Of a DNA stretch of 64,000 nt, positions 34,100 to 45,238 are shown one piece after another; positions within the stretch are counted from its first letter, which is position 1; every line of letters begins with the position of its first letter. Under the pieces are notes generated by a model. It had not been told where the DNA came from, ran no database searches, and saw only the letters and a list, made by a program, of their open reading frames with translations. A program made the translations under genes and the position numbers. This DNA comes from Sycon ciliatum (Eukaryota; Porifera; Calcarea; Leucosolenida; Sycettidae), in assembly GCF_964019385.1 (NCBI RefSeq), contig NC_088645.1, positions 41,917,057 to 41,981,056 on the forward strand, in the 5' to 3' direction.

Positions 34100-37000
34100 C
34101 TACTGTTTTCGTGCCAATATACAGAGATGGCTATCTTTTATGTGCCCAACAAGCGTGGAAAGAAAATTCGCTGCAACTTTCATGTCAGCTGGGAGAATAG
34201 CGATTAGGGCACCACGCTCGCCATGGGCATGGCTGTCGAAGACTTGAGCATAACCAGATGGGAAAAATACCAGAAGAATGGTGTAGGGATTTTGAATTAA
34301 AGAGGCAGGAAGAACAGATTGGGAAAGAATAGCCTGATCCTTACACTTCTTTAACAACTTTGATAAACCTTCCTCATTTCGTGCACCAAAATCGGAACGA
34401 GGTGCCACCCGAAGTGGCTTGCCTGGTATGACATCAAGCGCATCATAAATGGCAAGGAGATTGTTCCCCAACTTGGCATCATCATACAGTCGATTGCCCT
34501 CTCTCATGCTGTTTACAAATCTCTTCGTGACTTCGGCAGATGACAATGGCTGTATGGGGTAGGGCACAGTCAGGTACTTCCAGGCCTGTAGACATGCAAT
34601 GATGGTGCAGGCATTGCTCCATTGCCGCCCATCCATTCGAGACTGGCACATGTCATGTGGCAAATAATGCAATGTATCCAGGGAGACCCGTGAAACTGCG
34701 GCTGCAGCAGATGCTGAGGGTGCTGCTGCTGCGGCTGACGGTGCTGCGGCAGATGCTGAGGGTGCTGCTGCTGCGGCTGACGGTGCTGCGGCAGATGCTG
34801 CGGGTGCTGCTGCTGCGGCTGACGGTGCTGCAGCAGATGCTGACCGTGCTGCTGCTGCGGCTGACGGTGCTGCTGTTGCGCCTGATGCTGACGGTACTGC
34901 TGCTGCGGCAGATGCTGACGGTGCTGCTGCTGTGGCTAACGGGTCTGCAGCTGACAGGACTGCGAATAACTGATTCACCATGTCGGGTGTGATGGCTGAT
35001 GCTGACGGTGCTGCTGCTGCGGCAGATGCTGACGGTACTGCTGCTGCGGCAGATGCTGACGGTGCTGCGGCTGATGCTGACTGTACTGTGGCTGATGCTG
35101 ACTGTACTTTGGCTGACGGTGCTGCGGCTGATGCTGACGGTGCTGGTGCTTTGGCTAACGGGTCTGCAGCTGACAGGACTGCGAATAACTGATTCACCAT
35201 GTCGGGTGTGATGGGCAGTTTCTGTGATGGCGTAGCAGCAGGGGTTTGCAGTGGTGTGAGAGTAGAGATGTCGGTGTGCTCAGAAGTTTCTGATGCAGGA
35301 TCAGCGCTGAGGTCACCAGCTTCAATCTCCTTCAGGAGAGGATTACAAAGATTAGTTAGCATTGCACAGACTTGGAAGATTTCGCTGGAGAAAGAACGGT
35401 ATTGGTAGGGTATGTAGTCGAGAATGGCGAAGATCTTTATGCGTTGTATGGCTCGCTCCACATGGATCCGAGCTCTTGCGATGCGGGCAGTTACATTTGC
35501 TTGAGCAGCGGTAAACTGAGGAGGAGTGAGAAAAGGAGGAAGATTTAGAGAAACACCAGCCGGCATCAAGTCATGGATCAGGAATCCTTTATCGGCGAGT
35601 ACCATGTCACCGGCTGTCAACTTTGACAGCACTCCACAGTGGCGAACGACTTCTTTGTCGCTGGTTGAACCTGGGTACAGAGGACTGACATAATTGACAA
35701 CACCGTTCGGTGCGACACCCACAAGACCTTTGAATGTATTTTTATGTTTGTAGTGGGAATAGGTCCACGTCTGAGTGTCCATACGGCTTGGAATTGCAAT
35801 TTCGACTTCAGTACAATCAAGTATTAAACGACAACTGGAGAACGTAGAGAAGCAGACGGGTAGAGAAGTCTTGTTTTTCGTGACGGACGGAAGTTGCGAC
35901 GGGAGCATGCCTTGATAGAGTACAGTATGAAGGACAGAAAGCCATGTATGGAAGATATTAGATATAGTGGTGTGCGAAGTGCCGAAACGTAAGCCGAGGT
36001 CAGTCAGACTGAAGTTGCACCGCAACTTCATGAGGGTGATGAGGAGCTGGTCCTCCATTGGTACCAGCTCCACTCGCCAGCCCTGGTGATACTCTATCGG
36101 GAACCTCGTGCAAAGACGAAACAGGATACGAAAGTCGTCAGCAGACGGCAGGCCGGTGTAGTGCCGAACAAGTTCAGCTTTCCGGGAAATAAATTCGAAA
36201 CAGAACTGGATTTCCACCTTCGCTTTTCGCTTTTCTAAGGCACTAACTTCAGCCTTCAGCTTATCATACTTCACTTCGAGAATTGACGTGTCGATGCGTT
36301 GGAAAAGTTCAAGCAGGCGTTGCATAGTAGTAGCTTCACGTTCAGCAGCTTCGCGTTCAGCAGCTTCACGTTCAGCTTCAAATGGGTCAGCTTCAGTTGG
36401 TTCGCTACCATCCTTGTCCGTATCATCAACAGCTAATGCCTTTACAGTCCGTTTCCTGCACAAAATAATGGAGAGACAGTGAGAAACAAAACAAAAATGA
36501 AAGATTGCCTGTCGATGGTTCACAGTGTTATGAAATACTGATCTGGTCCTCTACTAGAATTCACATAGCACACTTCATTTAGGGGGATGGCAAAACAAAT
36601 TTAGAAATCGCTTCAGGAGAACATCAAGTTCAATATACAAATCTCTTACATTGACCTAGACTACATACCTTCTATGCATTGGTTCAGGGTCCTGAAAACC
36701 GAACGCCTTATCCTTATTTCGTGGAAATATAGTGGGGTCCTTCTTTTTATCTCCGTCTTTGAAATGACAGCTACATAGTCGAGAACTGGCATCTGGCTCC
36801 TTGTCTTGTCGCCTGCAAAGTACAGAGCAAACAATATCCAGGAGAGTTTAGCTAGCTGCTCAATAACTTGAAACAATAGTAAATAGTCACAATAGATTGC
36901 ATCATAAAAAGCCACCTACATGATTGTATAAGGATTTGCACAGTCTTGCTCATGTACTAATTTGGTTTAGCTTAGCCTAGACGGCTATCATTGATTAAAA

Positions 37001-38447
37001 ACAAAATCGTTCTGCCAAAAATATAAGTTAGCACGGCAGGGCATGATTTATCCCATATCGCATGGCAGTTTGCGACGCAGATGCGCCTACTTCGCATGGC
37101 AGTTTGCGACGCAGATGCGCCTACTTGCGACTCAAGGTCAGGGTTGTGTAACGAAAATGTGCGATGCATGCCATGCATTGCGGTCGAAAGGTCGTGTGAA
37201 GTGTGTACCTGTACCCCACATGTTCTGAGCACTCGGTACGGTACTGACTCTGACAGTAGCACAAATACGTTGTCGACTGCGCAGATTGTGGAGTCCACAG
37301 ACTAAATGTTATCAAGAGTATATAACCCCCCAAGAGTGTGCAACTCTGCACATGGAGTCTCCGACGGCGAAAACTCATATCACGTGTCTCTGATACGTTC
37401 GTACTACGTACAAACGAAGGATTGCGTGCGTGCAATCCGAATATCTGCCATGATTTGGCTGGGGATTTGCATACCCGCAGTGAGTTTCTGTCAGAGATTT
37501 TTTTTATTACTCCGCTGCTCGCTAAAAACGGGCTGGAAACGTACAACTGCGACACTGCACGTGATGTGAGTTTTCGCCGTCGACGTACCCCATAGAAAGG
37601 GTATCAGGAGTTGCACACTCTTGGGGAGTTACTCAATCTGCGGACAGCATGCTGTTTCGTTCTTTTTGAACTCATCAGCGCAGCACAGAGGAAATGAGGC
37701 CGAACCTGATAGCAATGGAAATAAAAATTTCCAATCAGGCCCGAACGTACCTTGCCAGAGTGCTCAAACTGACAAGTCAGTGAGCTCTGCATAACGCAAA
37801 CAGCAAAGGCACTACCCCACGCAAGAGTGCTCAACTGCTACAAGAGCAGGAGCGAAATACTCAATCTGCGGACAGCATGCTGTTTCTTGGGGAGTTATAT
37901 ACTCTTGAGGTTACATTGTACACTGCACTGATCTTTCATTTATGCCATGCACTGTAACACACGTGAGTTGCTATGCATCTGATTCTGGGTTTGAGTAAAT
38001 CATGCCCTGCAGGATATGAAAGAGAAAAATCTGAGGAAGAATTTATCACGCCGTAGATATTTACGCACATCCGTCACCAACCAAATGTTTGAAGACCTAT
38101 GGGACCAACTACATGTAGGCTTCCCTGCAACTATGGGAAAATAAAAAAAATAATTGAAAAAATTACTTCCACTCGATCGAACAAAATACAAACTGTGAAA
38201 AAGCGTTACGCCATCCATCCGCCAGCAAAGCAAAACGCATTAGCAGACTTGGTAAGCATTTACTCACAGCGTGAATAGCACATCACGATAAAACTATCCA
38301 GGTACTGTACAGGCTGCCTACATATCCTTACCGACACATCTTCCTCCATATCTCTCTGCGCTCTGGATCCCTCGCCGGGAATCGGAAGAAGCTGCACTTG
38401 CGATCCTCTGTCCTGTGGTTGCATTCTGCTGCAAAACACTGCACCAT
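34100..38447 (-). CDS. THAP-DDE transposase with C-terminal cysteine-peptidase-like domain
   Basis: Exons 38447-38332, 36812-36669 and 36455-34100 (116+144+2356 nt, 871 aa); both introns are phase 2 with GT-AG ends. Residues 1-86 form a THAP zinc finger: Cys4, Cys9, Pro24, Trp34, Cys52-x-x-His55, FPRN. An acidic coiled segment (EREAAEREAA) follows, then an HTH region and a DDE endonuclease of the DDE_Tnp_4 type, with Asp300 (LILDCTE), Asp375 (VLADKGF) and Glu420 (HVERAIQRIK). After an Ala/Ser/Pro-repeat linker (about 504-676) comes a globular tail. It has GRQWSNACTII (Gln698, Cys703) and VFDSHAHG (Asp827, His829), a candidate papain-like or deubiquitinase triad. No frameshifts seen, so it may be active. 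It is the catalytic gene of the surrounding transposon. Confidence 0.8.
34690..35210 (-). repeat. Ala/Ser/Pro-coding tandem repeats inside the transposase
   Basis: Short GC-rich units of 12-24 bp plus a larger duplication (the segment encoding ITPDMVNQLFAVLSAADPLA appears twice, near 34930-34985 and 35160-35215). They encode the linker between the DDE and peptidase-like domains. Confidence 0.8.
37050..37130. repeat. ~36-bp tandem duplication
   Basis: CGCATGGCAGTTTGCGACGC plus ATGCGCCTACTT occurs twice in tandem, in intron 1 of the transposase gene. Confidence 0.75.
37327..37626. mobile_element. MITE with CCAAGAGTGTGCAACTC ends
   Basis: Inverted ends CCCCAAGAGTGTGCAACTC and GAGTTGCACACTCTTGGGG; a subterminal GACGGCGAAAACTCA is inverted too. 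It lies in intron 1 of the transposase gene and belongs to the family found in the YqaJ intron. Confidence 0.8.
37628..37912 (-). repeat. Inverted partner of 29905-30095, flanked by short direct repeats
   Basis: CTCAATCTGCGGACAGCATG-CTGTTTC occurs at 37632 and again at 37858; the stretch between matches 29905-30095 in reverse. Confidence 0.55.
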
Positions 38448-38905
38448 GGTCATACGAAGCCGCCCTGCCGGGTCAAGAGTATACTAGGTATCGAAAATTG
38501 CTCCCACAGTTCTTCAAGTGGCCTCTTCTCAAAATGTCGCTTCTTTCTGCTTCGAAAAGTATGGGAAACAGCATCAAATCAGCTTGACGCGAGTGGATCC
38601 AAAAAGCGAAGTGGATCCAGTTTTGTTGCCAAGCGACGATTGACGTCATCACTTTCAAGCCCTATTTTCCGAACTTTGGGGGTCCACAAATACAACAAGT
38701 GAATATGTATCCCCGCGTGCCACAGCATAACAATTATCAGGATTTTGCGAGTATAATGCGAGAATCCATGAAAGCATAATTCCATTATTTCACGAGCATA
38801 ATCCGCCGGAGCCTATGACTCACTGTACAGAGTGTGGACCAATAAGTTACTATAGTGCTGGCAACTGAAATCCGACCCCTGAGCAGGGTCCAGCGGATTC
38901 TGCCG

Positions 38906-39054
38906 GCAGAAAAATTGGCAGAATTCGGTACTTTTTCTGGTAAGTTTCATGCATGTTTGGTATGTGGATAAAGAAATGGAACAGAATTCGAGGAATTGTC
39001 CGCCATAAGGTTTGTATGGTTCTGCTAATTTTACTGCTTTTCGAGTAGAATCCG
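38906..39054. mobile_element. GCGGATAATGCT-family MITE copy
   Basis: Internally close to 9059-9214 (GGCAGAATTCGGTACTTTTT...) with diverged ends. Confidence 0.6.
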
Positions 39055-39202
39055 CCGATCCCGACCCCTGAGCTCACATCGCAAAAACCCAACACGGGAT
39101 AGTAAAACTATGAAATAGAGACCACTAGAATGTGAGCGCATCGCTAAGTGGTCGGATTTCAGTTGCCAGCACTGTAGTTATGTCCACCGCTGTAACGGGA
39201 TC

Positions 39203-39922
39203 TTAAGGGGGCGAAGCCCGCCGCCGTGCAGCAGGACTTTTGCCAGCACCCTCGTGACGTTGCAGATATGTGGCTTGATTATTGTAGTTGACGTTGATTT
39301 AGTGACTTTGGCAAGTTTGAGTCGTGTCAAGAAGTCAGGTAGGATTCAGTACTAGGCAGTAGTGAAACGTGAGTGGCAGTCTTTGCCGGTTTCTGAGGGC
39401 ATCCTGGATTTGGTGTGCAGCGCTGTGGAAATGGCTTGCTGTGGAGGTCCCAGCACTGGATGTTGTATCAAAGGTACGACCTCGTAGCACGTGCTAAACC
39501 TAAAAAAATTCAAAAATTGACTTGGGCCTGTGGGAGTCCGCGAGAGAACGCCCACTCGTTCCGTTGTGACAGATTCCAGGGCCACGTAGAGGGGCCCTAC
39601 CCCACCACCCATGGCTGCTTCTGGACATGTTTTAGGTTTGGGTCCCGCGCACGGACAGAATGGGCACGAAAATGTGAAAAAAATGTAAATGCATTTGTTT
39701 GGCTCCTGGGTGGCTCGCACACCGTGGCACTATGCCGGAAATTTGAGTTTTTCCGGCCTGGAAAGCCTGTCAGTGAGGCGCAAGAACTTGTAAATCAGGT
39801 CCTGAGGGCCAGCATAGTGGCAGGAGTGTGTGGTCAAAATTTCACTCAAATCCACTGAGAAACACCAAAGTTACGGTCAATTGAATGCCATTATGAAATT
39901 TTTGGGTGATGTGCCCCCTTAA
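39203..39922. mobile_element. TTAA-flanked element, internally deleted copy
   Basis: It starts TTAAGGGGGC and ends GTGCCCCCTTAA. About 700 bp match the second copy (39919-40969) but the left ~340 bp are missing. It shares one TTAA with its neighbour. Confidence 0.75.
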
Positions 39923-40969
39923 GGGGGCACATCACCCAAAATTCGCTGAAAAATCGAATTTGTAAATTCATATTGAGTGCTACGTCAGTTGAAAGAGCAT
40001 GAATAGCTGCAAATTCTCTGAAAACTGTGTCCCTATCTGACCAGCCGTTCAAGAGTTATGGCCGAAAATGTGCCCTTGCAAGGAAAGATTTTTTTGTTGC
40101 ATGCTGTCATTTGTTGGCAGCACTGTGTTTGAATGTGAGCAGACCGTGCGCAACTTGTCGTATTATGGAAACACGCGAAAGTGTGCAGAATTTTGCCCAA
40201 GTCCAAAAAAGTCCAAAAAATCACGTTAAAAAACCACGTATTGGGCTGCACGGCGGCGGGCAAAGCCCGCCGCCGTGCAGCAGGACTTTTGCCAGCACCC
40301 TCGTGACGTTGCAGATATGTGGCTTGATTATTGTAGTTGATGTTGATTTAGTGACTTTGGCAAGTTTGAGTCGTGTCAAGAAGTCAGGTAGGATTCAGTA
40401 CTAGGCAGTAGTGAAACGTGAGTGGCAGTCTTTGCCGGTTTCTGAGGGCATCCTGGATTTGGTGTGCAGCGCTGTGGAAATGGCTTGCTGTGGAGGTCCC
40501 AGCACTGGATGTTGTATCAAAGGTATGACCTCGTAGCACGTGCTAAACCTAAAAAAATTCAAAAATTGACATGGGCCTGTGGGAGTCCGCGAGAGAACGC
40601 CCACTCGTTCCGTTGTGACAGATTCCAGGGCCACGTAGAGGGGCCCTACCCCACCACCCATGGCTACTTCTGGACTTGTTTTAGGTTTGGGTCCCGCGCA
40701 CGGACAGAATGGGCACGAAAATGTGAAAAAAATGTAAATGCATTTGTTTGGCTCCTTGGTGGCTCGCACACCGTGGCACTATGCCGGAAATTTGAGTTTT
40801 TCCGGCCTGGAAAGCCTGTCAGTGAGGCGCAAGAACTTGTAAATCATGTCCTGAGGGCCAGCATAGTGGCAGGAGTGTGGTCAAAATTTCACTCAAATCC
40901 ACTGAGAAACACCAAAGTTACGGTCAATTGAATGCCATTATGAAATTTTTGGGTGATGTGCCCCCTTAA
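39919..40969. mobile_element. TTAA-flanked element, full copy (~1.05 kb)
   Basis: Terminal inverted repeats TTAAGGGGGCACATCACCC / GGGTGATGTGCCCCCTTAA, with TTAA at both ends as expected for piggyBac- or Kolobok-type targeting. No transposase; a ~150-codon open frame shared with the first copy has no recognisable domain. Confidence 0.8.
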
Positions 40970-41004
40970 GCAGTCAAATAATGCAACAACAAGGCACAAA
41001 ATTG

Positions 41005-41423
41005 ACAAGGATATTGAGACATACGACGACCCAACACCTAGCTCCAACACATCCCCGAAGCACAAACCAACAACCTTCCAACTTTGAAGGCTCAGGTGCG
41101 GAAGGTTCCATCATGTATTTTACATACTTGTACCTTCGAGCCTCCCAAGTTGGGTGGTCTGTTTCCTTGCGTTTGCGAGTTGTCGAATTGTGGTTGTATC
41201 GGTTTGTCCAATGGTCTTAACAGGTTCGTCATCATCATCCTGTAACGTTCGACATTCTCTGTTGCGGAGGGACATAGCTCATGCACATCTTCGGTGCGCA
41301 TCCCTTACACGCATTGGAAATTTCCGCACCTGAGCCCTCCAAGTTGGAAGGTTGTTGATTTGCGCTTCGTAGATGTGTTGACGCTAGGTGTCAGGTCGTC
41401 GAATGTCTCAATATCCTTGTCAG
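41005..41423. mobile_element. Foldback element related to 28939-29878
   Basis: ACAAGGATATTGAGACAT... on the left is mirrored by ...ATGTCTCAATATCCTTG on the right. Both arms carry CCTTCCAACTTTGAAGG-like boxes. Confidence 0.7.
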
Positions 41424-41552
41424 ATTTGGGCTTTGCTGTCACACTATCTGACTGCATAGTATCTCGTTACCTTGGTGGACTGTTAGTCATTACCAGTAAC
41501 TTATACAAGAAAGTTCTGTTCACTTTACATACGAGTATTATTCTCAAAGTAG

Positions 41553-41743
41553 TGGTTGCGACTTCGGCGATGATTTGTAAGAAAGGGTTTGCTCCCCACA
41601 CCGGAGCTGTTGTTGTATACTGTTGCTCCCCACACCAGAGCTCGCGCTATTCCGCTAGTCGTGAGTCAGTCAAGTGTCAAGTAAAGTCGGCGGAATAGCG
41701 CGAGCTCCGGTGTAGGGAGCAAACCCATTCTTAGTATTATTCT
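41553..41743. mobile_element. MITE with GCGCGAGCTCCGG inverted repeats, related to the ribozyme element
   Basis: CACACCAGAGCTCGCGCTATTCCG is mirrored by CGGAATAGCGCGAGCTCC. The middle has GTGAGTCAGTCAAGTGTCAA, shared with the end of 45239-45667. It lacks the ribozyme. Confidence 0.55.
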
Positions 41744-42357
41744 CCATGGGTAGACAGCAGCTTTTGGCCTGTTTATCAATAACGGAATTCCACCTCCACC
41801 AAACGTGCTCTTTTGCCGACCTCACACACCAGCAACCTTACTTCAAATGGAAGATACTGACAAAATTATTAATAGTTTTTCCTCGTTACAGCGCTGTTTC
41901 GACCACTGTTCATCAGTGAAGGTTTATTAATAGTGAAGGGATAGAATTAATTTGAAAGCATTTTGCGCCTTTTCTCCGTGTGTAAGTACATAGCACGTCT
42001 GTTACCTCTAGGGGCGGGATCGCCCTTCTTCATTTTAATTCTGCATGTACAAATTAATTCTAGCCATTCATTATTCTCAATCTTCACTGATGAGACCTAC
42101 ATGTAGACCTTGACCTATAGTGGTCGCAACAGCGCTATATGGAGGAAATTATTTGTTTATATTTTTTTCACCTTGGAGTCAGGTTGCTGTTGTGTAAGGT
42201 CGGCCAGAGAGCGGGTTTGGTGGAGGTGTAATTACTTTATACGAGTATTTTTCTTTTATATACATGTATTCGTATTCCTCTCCGGCATTCCTGCAGTCTG
42301 TCTGTATCACAATGATCTTCATTCCAGAGATTGTAACTTGCTTTGAAGTCATTCACG
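41744..42357. other. No gene seen
   Basis: AT-rich unassigned sequence; short open frames only. Confidence 0.4.
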
Positions 42358-42851
42358 CTGCGTTTACACGACAACGATTGAAAACGATTTGCGTTTACAC
42401 GACAACGAAGTACGACCTAAACGGAACGAAATCGTTGGGTTTACTACTATCGTTCACACGACAACACCCGAAAACGATACCTAAACGGAACGAAATGGAA
42501 ACGCACTTCAAAGTGTTTTGAAACGTTTTCAAAACGTTTTCGTTCTCTTGTAAACAGTGAAAACAGTGGAAACAGAGCGCAGTCATGGAAACCATTCCGC
42601 GCGGGACTATTTTTCGCGGCGAATACCCAACGCTTGCGCCCGCCACCACTTGCCAACTCCAACTAACGACTTACGTGCTACTTCCCGCCCTTGCGCCAAG
42701 CGCGCACGTGACAACTCCAGCCTGATCGCCCGTTTCCCGTTTTCGTGTAAACGGTTCAAAACGATTTGCCGTTCTCGTGTAAACAGTTTGAAAACGATTC
42801 GAGGCCAGCCCGTTTCCGTTCTGTTTCGTCTCGTCTCCGTGTAAACGCATT
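42358..42851. mobile_element. MITE with GCGTTTACACG ends
   Basis: GCTGCGTTTACACGACAACG on the left, CCGTGTAAACGCA on the right, with internal repeats of AAACGATT and AAACGTTTT. Non-coding. Confidence 0.65.
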
Positions 42852-43169
42852 CCATAACATTACTGACAATACTGTAGGCTACAGAACAAGGACAATCAAG
42901 GCTTGTTTGTTGCTAGTTCAAGTTTCATGCCCTCCCAATCATCAGGCAACATTACTGTATATTACTGAAGGCTAAAAACAAGAATAGAGCAATGGTTTCT
43001 ATGTTGTTGCTATGCAGTTTCCATGGTTACTATGCACGGAACTTGAACGGATAATTTCAGCTTCTTCCATCGCTTTTCGAGTAGTAGTAGTGGTAGTATT
43101 CTTTTATTTATAGTGGAGAAACCAAAACAGGCAGATGCCTAATAACAATGGACCCACTGTGTAGGGTGG

Positions 43170-43192
43170 TGGAGGAGGGGGGGGGGGGGGGA
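43170..43192. repeat. Poly-G run
   Basis: GGAGG followed by about 14 consecutive G bases; assembly accuracy is doubtful here. Confidence 0.7.
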
Positions 43193-43326
43193 GACATGGC
43201 TATTCCGAGGGTAAACAATTATATCGTATAGCTCCTTGTGGTACCTATACCCGTTTTAACTACCAAAACGTTTTGTTCTCTCAACATTTTCAAGAAAGTA
43301 AACATTTGGGGCACATGTCCCCCGTA

Positions 43327-44016
43327 CTACCATGTGTCCTCTGCAGATGTGACGGTGCTGAAGGCTACAGATTCAGCCAAAATAGTAGAGGGAGGGTTTG
43401 ATGAAGGACACGTGGCAGCAGCGGCAGCAGCGGCAGCGCTGGAAGCTATAGAGCTTACTTCAGCTGTACGTGTAACACTCTCCGTAGTGGCAGTCAAAAC
43501 AATACTGACGTCCATGTGTACTGGAGCGCCAGGGGCAGCGGACATATCTCCTGGAGCCTCCAGAAATTGCCTAGCCACGGCATGTTGATTAAGACAATCC
43601 GCGATTTTATCAATGCCGTCAAACATACTCTGAATAGATTCCTCTGGGATTTCTCCGTAGTATAGCTGGAGGCACTCCATATAAAAATCCCGATGATGAC
43701 GGGAGCAAAGATGTCTGACAACATCGTCGTTTGCTATCGTAGATCCAGGTTGACTGTAGGCATGTGTAAAAAAAGAGCACGACATAACTAGAGTGAAGAA
43801 ACACTGGACTGCAAGAACTGTCTATCTTACAGATTTGCCTCCGCTCCTTCCGAGAATGGAGCTTCATAACATCACCACAACTTACCATGCACATTCAAAC
43901 GTTGCCGGAGCGCTTAGACGCACAATACTCTTCTTGTGCCTCTTTCCGTTGAGGTGGTCAGCGAGTGGTGCTACGCCACTCATCATACTTTCACAAGCAT
44001 TACAGGTAAAATTCAT
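43327..44016 (-). CDS. Small U1-type C2H2 zinc-finger protein
   Basis: Two exons: 44016-43886 and 43753-43327 (phase 2, donor GTAAGT, acceptor GCCTACAG after a T-rich tract), 185 aa. The N-terminus MNFTCNACESMMSGVAPLAD then HLNGKRHKK is a single matrin/U1-type zinc finger (C-x2-C...H-x5-H), typical of RNA- or dsRNA-binding proteins. Exon 2 has a helical segment (YYGEIPEESIQSMFDGIDK) and a Thr/Ala-rich tail with eight or more Ala in a row. An inverted, damaged copy is at 47127-48280. Function unknown; the finger suggests nucleic-acid binding. Confidence 0.6.
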
Positions 44017-44640
44017 CCTGATGGTCTGTGTGAAAAAGAATCTGAACTGCTCGATCAACACACGGCAAGGGAGGGAGAGGAAAGAAAATACCAGTGGCAG
44101 TGGACCGCGCATCGACGAAGTGAGAAATGAGCACACGGGGAAAGCATCCTAGGCAGTTATGTAGCAACCTAGGCTATAGTATACTACGGGGATAATAGTA
44201 TGATACTGCAATCTGGAGGCTTTGAAACCGTGCAGGCTTTCTAGTGTGGTCTCCGTCACTAGTCACTTGAACTGCAAGCTTTAATGACGTCAGCCTGCAT
44301 GACTGTAGTATCAGTGTAGAGTGCAGTACCGCCACCCACGTAACTCGAGCAAGCGCTGGGCGTTGCGTGTAGTGCAGAACGGGTAATTTTAGCGACTATT
44401 AATTTTACCGTTTTCCCATTGTGAACCGGTTAGCGACGTGTTATTTTAGCGATTTGCAGCGATTTTACTCACGGATCACCAGTGCACTCTATACTACTAC
44501 TATGTCTCAACAGATTAGCGACTTGAATCTTTAGCGAAAATGAGTCGATCGCTAAATTCGCTAGGGTTTTTACGTCCTGGCACGAGGGTAACATGGATGC
44601 AGCTAATGGGATTTCGGTCTTTGACCACTTGGTGGTGGGT

Positions 44641-44767
44641 CTGATCTACTCACCTCCCACCGTTTAGGCGCTGCATCTGCGCCTTTGATCCTAGAGGGTG
44701 GTGGCGTTCCCACGGCGGATGCGGAAAACTCGGCTTCCAGCCGAGTCTCACGCGAACCGTGAATTTT
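44641..44767 (+). repeat. Dispersed GGTGGCGTTCC hairpin element, copy 2 (fullest)
   Basis: ACCTCCCACCGTTTAGG-type leader, GGTGGCGTTCCCACGG, GCGGAAAACTCGGCTTCCAG and a perfect ACTCGGCT-TCC-AGCCGAGT hairpin, then CTCACGCGAA. Confidence 0.65.
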
Positions 44768-45238
44768 TTTTTAAATTTTTTTTACGTCGCTAAAATTACC
44801 CGTTGCGTGTATCTAGACCTGCGAACACTGACTATGCATACAACTAGTATTAGTTACAATACAAGGAATGATGCGTTGATTTCCACTATAAATAAAGTAT
44901 GCAACCGCATGCGTGGTGCTCTGTGTCGTGTGTAGGACTACTACAATGCCATGAACATTGACATTGTACTCTAACTAACTTTGACGTGAGCCCAAACGAA
45001 CGTGACTTTTCCGAAGCTGAGGCCTCTAGTCTAGGCTCTAGCGCTTACGGCCTCGTTTCCACGACAACAATTGAGAACACGGTTCCACGGATTTTGATAG
45101 GAGCGTACGTATACACCAGCGCTCACACTGAAAAACGTTTCGAAAACGTTTCAAAATAAAAACTGCCTTCAAAATATTTTTAGAATTGCGATCAACAGAA
45201 CGAGCTGAACCGACATTTTCACAAAGGCTTTTATTGTA

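Larger units (their letters stand above)
30877..38722. mobile_element. Two-gene DNA transposon, ISL2EU/IS4EU-like (~7.8 kb)
   Basis: Imperfect terminal inverted repeats of about 100 bp flank two convergent genes. The left end has GGGGATAC, TTGTTGTACTTATGG and AATAGGGCTTGAAAGT (30937-30952); the right end has their inverses (ACTTTCAAGCCCTATT at 38651-38666). Both copies then carry ACTGGATCCACT. Inside are a SWIM-YqaJ nuclease gene (31122-33318, plus) and a THAP-DDE transposase gene (34100-38447, minus). A transposase plus a YqaJ protein is the content reported for ISL2EU-type elements. Exact ends and target duplication could not be fixed. Confidence 0.7.

Noticed and set aside
34657..35211. 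Leu/Arg-rich frames on the plus strand
   Set aside because: Antisense shadows of the Ala/Ser/Pro repeats in the transposase linker.
37081..37305. Short Cys-rich plus-strand frame as a secreted peptide
   Set aside because: It overlaps a 36-bp tandem duplication in the transposase intron and has no signal peptide.
40464..40931. 155-aa frame also open in the neighbouring copy (39415-39858)
   Set aside because: Both copies are one duplicated non-autonomous element; no domain, and the reading frame end differs between them.
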